NCBI GenBank assembly: GCA_030760725.1
Contig: JASWHV010000012.1
Location: forward strand, 55,459,652 to 55,523,651
DNA: 64,000 nt
Origin: Neostapfia colusana
Taxonomy: Eukaryota > Streptophyta > Magnoliopsida > Poales > Poaceae
Direction: 5' to 3'
Below the pieces are notes generated by a model. That model had not been told where the DNA came from. It worked only from the letters and a program-made list of their open reading frames with translations, and ran no database searches. How positions within the stretch are numbered: the stretch's first letter is position 1; every line of letters begins with the position of its first letter. Shown piece by piece: positions 21,722 through 32,625 of the stretch. Made by a program: the position numbers and the translations under genes.

Positions 21722-24704
21722 TGTGACGCCCTCAATTCTGTGGAAAACCACGGAACCGAGAACTAATGCATATGTGTGCCCAGGATGTTTATCACACATA
21801 TGCATATGTTCCACAAACTGAATTCAGAATATATAACCACGAATAACAGAGTTTATTACAATGTCTCATGAGTTTTGGACTCATGCTTACAGCGGAAGTC
21901 TTATTTCTAATGCGGAAGCAATTTAACTAGTGCGGAAGCAGATCTAAGCAGAAGTGGCTCCATCCCTATACCCTCCACAGGCAAGGTTGAGAACAGATCA
22001 CACGCCTTAATGCTCCACTTGGTCTTCATAGTAGGCTTCTCCTGCTGCTGATGATGAAATAATAATGCAAGTTTGAGTACAATGATGTACTCAGCAAGTG
22101 CGGGAAAACACATGATATGCAGCTCATAACAAGGTAGACATAAAAAGGCTTATTTGCAGAAAAGCAAATTTATAAAATCATGATAAAACAGCAACTTAAC
22201 TTTAAATGGATGTAATCCCAACATGAATTAAATTACCAACATACCTTCATCCCTTTCTATGTTCCATCATTAACCAACCTTTATTCACACTCACGAATAC
22301 CTCCTCGTATTCGCTACCATCTCATCTCATAAAACAACTCCTTCTCGCACCGAGACCAATCTTATGTCACGACTCAACAGTCATGCAACCATCTCATCAC
22401 CCGGACTAAACAGTCCCAACAACCAAACCATAAACAACTCATTAACCATAACCAAGAACCTTCCCAATAACCATCCCAACTAATCATGGCAGTTTAGCCA
22501 GGTGCTTGTGTCCGTAAGCTCGGCTATCATGATAGTTTTAATAACTCTGCAGAGTTTGCACCTCTTTACCCACAAGTTTGTGATTTCGTCACCCGTCGGC
22601 GACTGCAGAACCTCCATTATACTAGTACACAACCGTCGGTGTATGGTCAAGAGATCACAAAATATCCTTTACAAAGGGGTTACTAGATGTATGGACTCAC
22701 TAAGGTTTCACCGGCAGGCTAGAATCTCCAATTCTCCCACCCACGGGCCCCCTCTTGTGCCATGCAGTTCCCAGGGCAGTCCTCACTCGACTCCCATTCC
22801 CCGCGTCTTCCACAGTCCATAACACTCTAGCAACTTTCCTAATTACTCAGCTAAGCCGCACCCATACTTGGCCTTGTGGTGGCACTGTTATCCTGGCATG
22901 TGCATGCATGAACCGGTCCTTAAATCTATGGCAAGTACACCACCGTCTCATGCTACCTCATTCACAAACCCAGTCTTGCCTAGATCTCCCTCCGATCCAT
23001 GTTCATTTAACATCATCAGTTTCTCATTATCATTACGAGTGCAGTTAGCTGGATACGTCTATCTCGCTTCCCAATCCCATATACTCATCGAAGCATAAAG
23101 CAAAAACCATACCCGACTCATAAACTTCCCTGGCGACAAGGGTGGTTTAACCAAAGCTAATAAACTCCTATAAAAGGGTTTCCCATCATGTTTGACTCAG
23201 TAGGCACACCTTTTCGCAAAACAAAACAGTTTCTCCCAAAACATAGGATCAATATGGTCAAGGAGCACTTGCCTTGTTCTTGCAGTTCCGGGGGTTCTTG
23301 GATCTCAAAACCTTGTTGCTGCAGTTCGTCGTAGACAGCTCCCCGAGTTTGTTCTGCTAGGTAGGATTGCGTGCATACAAGATTCACAACAATCATTATC
23401 ATGCACAAACCTTAAACTAGATGCGAGGATGCATATGCATGTTATCTTATGATTAGCTTTTATTAGATTGGTTCGCATGTGTTCTTGTATGGCTTGCATG
23501 GACATAGGTGTTCGGATCAAAGGTGGATGTGGTGATGATCTTGTCTTTAGGTCATCTTGATCATCAAGTGGTCTATCCACAAGAAGGCTTCTGGAAGGAA
23601 TCAAAGAACAGATGCAAAGAGAATACAATGATGTCGTAAGGTGGTGTCGGAGTCCTACCTTACGTCCTTCTTGGTTTTCGAGGTCCTCCTCAGACCGCTC
23701 AGTTCTCCTCTGATGATCTCCCTTGTTGCGCTTCGACGAGGGTTTACTCGGCGAGTTAGGGCTATGGCTCTAAGTCATCGGCTCAGGAGTTGGAAAAGAA
23801 GTTTGTGATTTTGGCCAGGGGTTCTGGGTTCTATTTATAATCGGGAAGAGAAGAGTCCTAATCTGATTGTATCCCAAATAAGAGTCTTATTCAGATCGTC
23901 GTAGGATCCTATCATCTTATCTTTAGTTGATTTGGTGCGGTAACGTTGTGGAATTCAGGTCGGTTTCCTTTACATACCGGTATTCTTACGCATAACAGCC
24001 GCTCCAGAACTCGTTACCTCCGCGGTGATGAGCTCCGGAAGCTCCACGTGTCCTCTGGGGCCTGGTATCTCCTTCTCCGCAGAGATGAGCTCTGGTTGTG
24101 CCACGTGTCAAACGATCGAGACCTCCCCCTCCTTTGGAGGTGAGCTCCGTGCACGCCACGTGTTGGCGCCGGTCTTTCCTCTCCTCTTTCCTCAGAGACG
24201 AGCTCCGAGGTTAACACGTGTCCAATAGTGATGGACCTCCCGGAGATAAGCTCCGGTGGCGACACGTGTCTGATAGAACCGGACCTCTCGGAGGTGAGCT
24301 CCGAGATCGACATGTATCCCGTGCGACTGGTCCTCTGATTTCCGTGATGACTTGCTCCGAAGGTGACATGTGTCCTGCGGAAATGCCTTTGCTTCTTCCG
24401 CAGAGGAAAGCTCTAAGAGCAACATGTGTCCCCCAGGGTCGGACCTCTCCCCTTTTGCGGACGAGAGTCTCGAACCTTCCACGTAGCTAATTTAGCGGCG
24501 GACCTCTCCCCACCTCGCAGGGACGAGCTCCGAACACGCCACGTGGCCAGCGGCCGCGGTAAGTTGTCTTTGGCGCTTTCTGAGAGTTGGATTCGGCTCT
24601 TTTTGGATATCCTTTTGGTATTTTTCTCTGTTCCTACTTTTCTTAAAATGTTTCCTCTTCATAAAACATGAACATATGCTGACACCCGAGATGAGGGTGT
24701 CACA
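21722..24704 (-). repeat. 3' LTR of element B
   Basis: 2983 bp, TG..CA ends on the minus strand. TATA box TATAAATA at 23839-23832 (minus), with a G-box repeat array just upstream at 24010-24560 and a donor-like GAC/GTAAGG about 170 nt downstream of TATA (near 23663). Near-identical to 29648-32620. Confidence 0.95.
24010..24560 (-). repeat. Ten-unit G-box tandem array in the 3' LTR of B
   Basis: CACGTG or a one-base variant recurs at 24045, 24102, 24157, 24215, 24263, 24310, 24367, 24423, 24480 and 24540, with spacings 57, 55, 58, 48, 47, 57, 56, 57, 60. Six of the ten are exact CACGTG. Most units also carry GAGCTCCG 8-15 bp before the G-box and a GGACCTC/CCTCC tract between. It lies 170-720 bp upstream of the TATA box on the transcribed (minus) strand, the position expected of an enhancer. 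CACGTG cores are bound by plant bZIP and bHLH factors. Confidence 0.9.
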
Positions 24705-24728
24705 AATCTACCCCCCTTAAATTGAATC

Positions 24729-27700
24729 TCACCCTCGAGATTCGTTAGTAGTAAATAGATGGGGGAATTCTGCCTTGATATCCTCTTCACGCTCCCATGT
24801 GGCTTCAGCTTCGGTGTGATGGCTCCATTGTACCTTGCACCATCGAATCATCTTGTTCCGGGTGACCCTTTCCCTTACGTCCAAGATTCGGACAGAATGT
24901 TCTGCATAAGTCAGGTCTTTTTGAAGTTCAAGCTCTCCCATTGATACTTGTTCCTATGGTACTCTCAAGCACTTTTTGAGCTGGGATACATGAAACACGT
25001 CATGTACGTCGGAGAGGTGAGTTGGGAGCTCTAGTTGATAGGGTACTTCTCCTCGCTTGTCCAAAATCTTAAATGGTCCGATGTAGCGAGGTGCTAGCTT
25101 GCCTTTGACGTTGAAACGTCGTTGGCCTCGGATAGGCGATACCTTAAGGTATACGAAGTCCCCTACTTCGAAAGTCAACTTCCTTCGCCTATTATCCGCA
25201 TAGCCTTTCTGTCGTGACTGAGCAGCCTTTAAGTCCTCCCGTACCGTTTGGACTTGTTTTTCAGCTTCTTGTAGTACTTTGGGTCCAAACACCTGGTTCT
25301 CTCCGATCTCGTTCCAGAACAGTGGCGTTCTACACCGTCTACCATATAATGCTTCGAAAGGCGACATCTTCAAGCTAGCTTGATAGCTGTTGTTATAGGA
25401 GAACTTGGCATACGGTAAACTCCTATCCCAACTACGCCCATGTTTCAAGGCGCAAGCTCTCAACATGTCCTCCAGAATTTGGTTTGTCCTTTCGGTTTGC
25501 CCATCAGTTTGTGGGTGATAGGCGGAGCTAAAATCTAGTCGTGTACCCATGGCTTTCTGCAGCTTCCTCCATAACCTAGAGGTAAACTGAGAACCTCGAT
25601 CTGAGACTATCCTCTTCGGGACTCCATGACGGCACACGATCTGTTCCATGTACAACTCGGCTAATTGTGCAACGTTGTAACTGGCCCTTACAGTGAGAAA
25701 ATGGGCGGTTTTCGTCAACCGGTCCATGATAACCCAGATGGAGTCATAACCCGACTGAGTTCGTGGCAATCCGACGATGAAATCCATACTGATGTCCTCC
25801 CACTTCCATTCGGGTATCTTCAAGGGTTGCAACAATCCAGCGGGTTTTTGTTGTTCGGCCTTCACCCGTTGGCATGTGTCGCATAGGGCAACGTATTCGG
25901 CTATATCCCTTTTCATACCATCCCACCAATAACAAGTTTTCAAGTCTTTGTACATTTTGGTGCTTCCGGGATGTATGGAATAGGGTGACTCATGTGCCTC
26001 CTTCAATACCATGTTGCGGAGGTGTCTTATGTTCGGCACACAAATCCTTTTTCCTAGCCAAAGCGTACCCTTTTCATCCTCCTTGAAATCCTTCTCTATT
26101 CCTTGTCGGATTCTTTCCTTGATCTCCTTGATCTCCTCATCCGTTGCTTGGCCCTCTCTTATTTCTTGCGCCAATGAGGAGTGGATCTCCATTATTTCCA
26201 TGTTATTCAAGAATCCGAGGTGTAACCGTTTGAACTCCTTACGTAGCTCGGGTGGTAGCTCCCGAAAGGCGAGTTGGTTACATGCTCCCTTTCGGCTCAA
26301 TGCATCAGCTACTACATTGGCCTTCCCGGGGTGGTAGTTGATTCCCACATCATAATCCTTGATGAGTTCCAACCATCGACGTTGCCTCAAATTCAAGTCC
26401 GTTTGTGTAAATATGTACTTGAGGCTCTTACGATCCGTATAGATCTCACATCGATGACCAAGGATATAATGTCTCCAAATCTTCAATGCATGCACTACTG
26501 CTGCTAGCTCCAAGTCATGCGTAGGATAATTAAGCTCGTGCTTCTTTAATTGCCGTGAGGCATAGGCTACCACTTGTCCTTCCTGCATGAGCACACATCC
26601 GAGCCCCTGTCTGGATGCGTCACAATATATGTCAAAGCTCTTGCTTACGTCTGGCAATACCAGATCTGGTGCTGTGGTTAGCCTTTTCTTGAGTTCCTCA
26701 AAACTTTCTTGGCAGGCTGGTGTCCACTGAAAGACATTTCCCTTCATTAGAAACTCCGTCATAGGTTTTGCTATTTTAGAGAAGTCTTTAATGAAGTGTC
26801 AATAGTATCCAGAAATCCCAAGAAAACTCCGAATATCCTTCGCGCTCTGCGGTTGGTCCCACTTCAGAACATCTCTCACTTTTCCGGGATCAACCGATAC
26901 CCCTTCCTTGGAGATAATGTGGCCTAGGAAAGGTATTTCCTTTAGCCAAAATTGACACTTGTTAAGCTTGGCATACAATTGATGCTCTCGCAATTTCTGC
27001 AAGGTCAATTTCAAATGTTCTTCATGCTCCTCCTCACTTTTTGAATACACCATAATGCCGTCGATGAAAACCACGACGAACTTATCCAGGTACTCCATGA
27101 AAACCTTGTTCATAAGGTACATGAAGTATGCGGGTGCGTTTGTCAACCCAAAAGACATAATGGTATATTCATACAAACCATACCGTGTTCGAAAAGCTGT
27201 CTTGGGTATATCGGAGGGCTTAATCCTCAGCTGGAAGTATCCCGGCCGAAGATCAATCTTGGAGAACACTCGGGCTCCCTTCATTTGGTCGAATAGGTCC
27301 TCTGTACGGGGCAGAGGGTATTTTTTCTTGATTGTTACCTCGTTGAGAGACCTATAATCCACACATCCTTTGGGTTCCATCTTTCTTGTCTATGAAGAGC
27401 ACCGGAGCTCCCCATGGTGATGAGCTTGGACGGATAAAACCCTTCTCCAACTGCTCTTGAATTTGCTTCTTGAGTTCAACTAGCTCGTTGACGGGCATCC
27501 TATAGGGTCTCTTGGCTATGGGTGCAGTTCCAGGTACCAAATCTATGGCAAACTCAATGTCCCGGTCAGGTGGCATACCTGGAAGCTCTTTCGGGAATAC
27601 GTCAAAAAATTCCTGAACCACTGAAATGTTGTCTATTGTTGTTCCTTCGACATGGTTCAAATACGCCCGTTCGGTTGTTTGCTGGGCTGACTCAAACTCG

Positions 27701-28110
27701 ACACTAATATCGTGCTCGTTTGTCAACTGCACGCTCCTTTTAGCACATTGGATTACTCCGTTGTGCTTGCTTAACCAATCCATCCCGAGTATGATGTCAA
27801 TCCCTTGGGAGTCCAAGACAATAAGGTTGGCAAGGAAGTCTACCCCCCTTATTTTAAGGCTTACTTTAGGACATACTATATTAGTCCTCATTTCTCCTCT
27901 GGGAGAATTAACTAACATAGCACATTCTAAGTGGGATACGGGTAGATGATGTTTAGCAACATATTTGGATGATATGAAGGAATGTGATGCTCCAGAATCA
28001 ATTAAAATAGCGGCTGGGTTGGAGTTGGCAAGGAACATACCAATTGCGACGTCCTCAGCCTGTTGTACCTCCTCGGCAGTGACATGGTTCACGTGGCCAC
28101 GAGCATAGTT
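24729..28110 (-). pseudogene. Element B protease, RT, RNase H, integrase and C-terminal domain
   Basis: Protease ILIDSGASHSFI lies near 28000. RT begins in the frame ending 27352 and continues, after a frameshift near 27376, in the frame from 27380: ARVFSKIDLRPGYFQLRI and FIDGIMVYS, where the second catalytic Asp is Gly. A TGA near 26797 splits RT from the thumb/RNase H part (FDIYCDASRQGLGCVLMQEG). Integrase keeps its zinc site (HPGSTKMYKDLKTCYWW, CDTCQRVK) and D, D, E in IMDRLTKTAH, VSDRGSQF, TDGQTERTNQ. A TAG near 24954 precedes the last 70 residues, which hold the Tekay-type KVQWSHHTEAEATW segment. Everything from RT onward shares one frame apart from the stops. Confidence 0.9.
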
Positions 28111-29215
28111 CTGTTGTCCATGGTTTCCTTGATTGTTCCCTCCGTTTCGGTCGCTGGTTCTGCTTGGGCACGTTACCTTGCTGTCCAGGGCCTCTCCTCG
28201 GGCACTGGTTCGTGAAGTGTCCTATCTCCCCGCATGCAAAGCATGCCCTGTTGCCTGCGGCAGCAGGTACGTTGGGACGGGGGTTTTGAACAGGGGCGCC
28301 ATTGCTAGGTCGGGGCGTAGGAGACATGGGCACACGAGGTGCCGGTGCAACGAATTGTTGCTGTGGTGGCTGACCAGGGCGGTATGCAGGATTGGTCGAT
28401 CTATACTGCGGTGCAGGGGGCATGTACCGAGGTCGTGCGTTGCTCTATTGGGGCTGGTATGGCATCTTCCTCTTGCACTCTCGCTCGATCTCTCGGATCT
28501 TGTTTTCAACCACTATGGCCTTGTCAACCAGCTTCTGGAAGCTTACGTAGTCATTGTTGAGGAGCTGAACCTGGATCTCATTGTTCAACCCTCTCATGAA
28601 CAGGTACTACTTCCTTTGGTCTGAGTTGACATCTTCGGGCGCATACCGGGACAGTTGTATTAACTTGTTGAGATACTCATTCACACTTTTCTATCCTTGG
28701 CGGAGACCTTCGAACTCCTGCCTTTTGAGCATCTTTACACCAGCAGAGATGTAGTGAGAGCGGAAACTTTCCTTGAACTCAGTCCAAGTGATTGTCTCCG
28801 GGTTGGCATGAGCATTGCTCAGGGCATCCCACCAGTCAGCAGCGGCTCCCATAAGTTGGTGCGACGCGAAGAGAACCTTCTCTCGGTCATTGCACTGAAT
28901 AATGGCAGGCTTTTTCTCCATGGATTTTAACCAATCATCGGCCTCCATGGGATCACTAGCTTGAGCAAAGGTGGGTGGTCGAGTCCTCATGAACTCTCCC
29001 AACCTGTTATGAGCCGGCGGTGGTGGTGGCGGTGGTGCCGGAACGGGGTTTTGGTTGGCCTGCAACTGACCCAAAGTTTGGATCATGGTTTGCATAAGCT
29101 GGTTTTGCATGGCCATCACCCTTTCCAGATGGTTTTCGCCAGCTCCCGGGTTAGCAGGAACTTCATCATGGTCATCCTCCTGGACGTTCCTTCAGCCGGC
29201 GTTTCCTCTCACCAT
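28055..29215 (-). pseudogene. Element B gag with zinc knuckle
   Basis: ATG 29215 directly follows a splice-acceptor-like CTCTCTCACAG. An in-frame TGA lies eight codons in, then the frame holds a Pro-rich stretch (PVPAPPPPPPPAHN), the Gag core (DPMEADDWLKSMEKK, ADWWDAL, TWTEFKESFRSHYI), stops at 28691 and further on, and a perfect CCHC knuckle CFACGEIGHFTNQC at about 28240. After a frameshift near 28100 it runs into the protease. Confidence 0.88.
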
Positions 29216-29647
29216 CTGTGAGAGAGATCGAAATAAAATAGAATGTTAGAAGGTTAGGTAGATTCCCTCAACTATATGCATCAAGGTGAGTTGTACTATG
29301 TATATATTAGCCCATATGAGGATGTGAGCAAGTGCCGAGACATCTCACACCTCTTTCTACTTACGTGTGGATATGGACAACGTTTTGAGACGTCCCACAA
29401 CTCACACTATGCACACAATTACAAATAATCATCACAAGGGCTCACACAACTCCTATTCAAGGATGGTTCCCTATGCCAAGGTGGGTTTAAAGCCAATCTC
29501 AGCGTCCTAGGATGCTTGGCTTAGCTACCAATCTGTGTCAAATCTAACTAAAGGTGTAACCCTTTGTTAACCCGTGGTTCTAATGCCAATCTAAGGTTCC
29601 TATCTAGGCGTGTAACCTACTGTCAACCCGTGGCTCTGATACCAATC
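29216..29647 (-). other. Leader and primer-binding site of element B
   Basis: The primer site TGGTATCAGAGCCA (minus, 29644-29631) lies three bases inside the 5' LTR. The remaining leader of about 410 bp has no open frame and ends in a pyrimidine-rich acceptor consensus CGATCTCTCTCACAG directly before the gag ATG. Unlike element D there is no room for an extra gene. Confidence 0.85.
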
Positions 29648-31756
29648 TGTGACGCCCTCAATTCTGTGGAAAACCACGGAACCGAGAACTAATGCATATG
29701 TGTGCCCAGGATGTTTATCACACATATGCATATGTTCCACAAACTGAATTCAGAATATATAACCACGAATAACAGAGTTTATTACAATGTCTCATGAGTT
29801 TTGGACTCATGCTTACAGCGGAAGTCTTATTTCTAATGCGGAAGCAATTTAACTAGTGCGGAAGCAGATCTAAGCAGAAGTGGCTCCATCCCTATACCCT
29901 CCACAGGCAAGGTTGAGAACAGATCACACGCCTTAATGCTCCACTTGGTCTTCATAGTAGGCTTCTCCTGCTGCTGATGATGAAATAATAATGCAAGTTT
30001 GAGTACAATGATGTACTCAGCAAGTGCGGGAAAACACATGATATGCAGCTCATAACAAGGTAGACATAAAAAGGCTTATTTGCAGGAAAGCAAATTTATA
30101 AAATCATGATAAAACAGCAACTTAACTTTAAATGGATGTAATCCCAACATGAATTAAATTACCAACATACCTTCATCCCTTTCTATGTTCCATCATTAAC
30201 CAACCTTTATTCACACTCACGAATACCTCCTCGTATTCGCTACCATCTCATCTCATAAAACAACTCCTTCTCGCACCGAGACCAATCTTATGTCACGACT
30301 CAACAGTCATGCAACCATCTCATCACCCGGACTAAACAGTCCCAACAACCAAACCATAAACAACTCATTAACCATAACCAAGAACCTTCCCAATAACCAT
30401 CCCAACTAATCATGGCAGTTTAGCCAGGTGCTTGTGTCCGTAAGCTCGGCTATCATGATAGTTTTAATAACTCTGCAGAGTTTGCACCTCTTTACACACA
30501 AGTTTGTGATTTCGTCACCCGTCGGCGACTGCAGAACCTCCATTATACCAGTACACAACCGTCGGTGTATGGTCAAGAGATCACAAAATAGCCTTTACAA
30601 AGGGGTTACTAGATGTATGGACTCACTAAGGTTTCACCGGCAGGCTAGAATCTCCAATTCTCCCACCCACGGGCCCCCTCTTGTGCCATGCAGTTCCCAG
30701 GGCAGTCCTCACTCGACTCCCATTCCCCGCGCCTTCCACAGTCCATAACACTCTAGCAACTTTCCTAATTACTCAGCTAAGCCGCACCCATACTTGGCCT
30801 TGTGGTGGCACTGTTATCCTGGCATGTGCATGCATGAACCGGTCCTTAGATCTATGGTAAGTACACCACCGTCTCATGCTACCTCATTCACAAACCCAGT
30901 CTTGCCTAGATCTCCCTCCGATCCATGTTCATTTAACATCATCAGTTTCTCATTATCATTACGAGTGCAGTTAGCTGGACACGTCTATCTCGCTTCCCAA
31001 TCCCATATACTCAGCGAAGCATAAAGAAAAACCATACCCGACTCATAAACTTCCCTGGCGACAAGGGTGGTTTAACCAAAGCTAATAAACTCCTATAAAA
31101 GGGTTTCCCATCATGTTTGACTCAGTACGCACACCTTTTCGCAAAACAAAACAGTTTCTCCCAAAACATAGGATCAATATGGTCAAGGAGCACTTGCCTT
31201 GTTCTTGCAGTTCCGGGGGTTCTTGGATCTCAAAACCTTGTTGCTGCAGTTCATCGTAGACAGCTCCCCGAGCTTGTTCTGCTAGGTAGGATTGCGTGCA
31301 TACAAGATTCACAGCAATCATTATCATGCACAAACCTTAAACTAGATGCGAGGATGCATATGCATGTTATCTTATAATTAGCTTTTATTAGATTGGTTCG
31401 CATGTGTTCTTGTATGGCTTGCATGGACATAGGTGTTCGGATCAAAGGTGGATGTGGCAATGATCTTGTCTTTAGGTCATCTTGATCATCAAGTGGTCTA
31501 TCCACAAGAAGGCTTCTGGAAGGAATCAAAGAACAGATGCAAAGAGAATACAATGATGTCGTAAGGTGGTGTCGGGGTCCTACCTTACGTCCTTCTTGAT
31601 TTTCGAGGTCCTCCTCAGACCGCTCGGTTCTCCTCCGATGATCTCCCTTGTTGCGCTTCGACGATGGTTTACTCGGCGAGTTAGGGCTAGGACTCTAAGT
31701 CGTCGGCTCAGGAGTTGGAAAAGAAGTTTATGATTTCGGCCAGGGGTTCTGGGTTC

Positions 31757-31764
31757 TATTTATA
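31757..31764 (-). promoter_or_regulatory. TATA box of the element B 5' LTR
   Basis: Minus-strand TATAAATA in the context CGATTATAAATAGAACC, conserved in the 3' LTR (23839-23832). The G-box array lies upstream of it and a splice-donor consensus about 170 nt downstream. Confidence 0.75.
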
Positions 31765-31934
31765 ATCGGGAAGAGAAGAGTCCTAATCTGATTGTATCCC
31801 AAATAAGAGTCTTATTCAGATCGTCGTAGGATCCTATCATCTTATCTTTAGTTGATTTGGTGCGGGAACGTTGTGGATTTCAAGTCGGTTTCCTTTACGT
31901 ACCGGTATTCTTATGCGTAACAGCCGCTCCAGAA

Positions 31935-32480
31935 CTCGTTACCTCCGCGGTGATGAGCTCCGGAAGCTCCACGTGTCCTCCGGGGCCTGGTATCTCCTTC
32001 TCCGCAGAGATGAGCTTCGGTTGTGCCACATGTCAAACGATCGAGACCTCCCCCTCCTTTGGAGGTGAGCTCCGTGCACGCCACGTGTTGGCGCCGGTCT
32101 TTCCTCTCCTCTTTCCTCAGACGAGCTCCGAGGTTAACACGTGTCCAATAGTGATGGACCTCCCGGAGATAAGCTCCGGTGGCGACACGTGTCCGATAGA
32201 ACCGGACCTCTCGGAGGTGAGCTCCGAGATCGACACGTATCCCGTGCGACTGGTCCTCTGATTTCCGTGATGACTGGCTCCGAAGGTGACATGTGTCCTG
32301 CGGAAATGCCTTTGCTTCTTCCGCAGAGGAAAGCTCTGAGAGCAACACGTGTCCCCCAGGGTCGGACCTCTCCCCTTTTGCGGACGAGAGTCTCGAACCT
32401 GCCACGTAGCTATTTTAGCGACGGACCTCTCCCCACCTCGCAGGGACGAGCTCCGAACACGCCACGTGGCCAGCGGCCGC
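31935..32480 (-). repeat. G-box tandem array in the 5' LTR of B
   Basis: Same ten-unit array as at 24010-24560. Exact CACGTG at 31970, 32082, 32138, 32186, 32346 and 32462. The other four units carry one-base variants (CACATG, CACGTA, CATGTG, CACGTA). Some units that are exact here are mutated in the other LTR and the reverse, all by transitions at CpG. Confidence 0.9.
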
Positions 32481-32625
32481 GGTAAGTTGTCTTCGGCGCT
32501 TTTTGAGAGCTGGATTCGGCTCTTTTTGGCTATCCTTTTGGTATTTTTCTCTGTTCCTACTTTTTTTAAAATCTTCATAAAACATGAACATATGCTGACA
32601 CCCGAGATGAGGGTGTCACAGTTAA

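Larger units (their letters stand above)
21722..32620 (-). mobile_element. Element B: Tekay-like gypsy retrotransposon
   Basis: 10,899 bp on the minus strand inside the gag of C, with an exact duplication gttaa (21717-21721, 32621-32625). LTRs are 2983 and 2973 bp (minus-strand TGTGACACCC..GGGCGTCACA). Primer site at 29644-29631, polypurine tract at 24720-24705, a gag-pol region with frameshifts and stops, and a C-terminal KVQWSHHTEAEATWERE typical of Tekay-type elements. The LTRs are very similar, so the insertion is fairly recent, but gag-pol is dead, including a lost RT catalytic Asp. Confidence 0.95.
29648..32620 (-). repeat. 5' LTR of element B
   Basis: 2973 bp, transcribed from right to left. 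TATA box at 31764-31757, G-box array 31935-32480, donor-like GTAAGG at 31588. It differs from the 3' LTR by scattered substitutions and small indels. Confidence 0.95.

Noticed and set aside
24014..24490. Several overlapping open frames on both strands in the B LTRs
   Set aside because: They are translations of the G-box tandem array, open on both strands because of its repeat composition, and are not genes.
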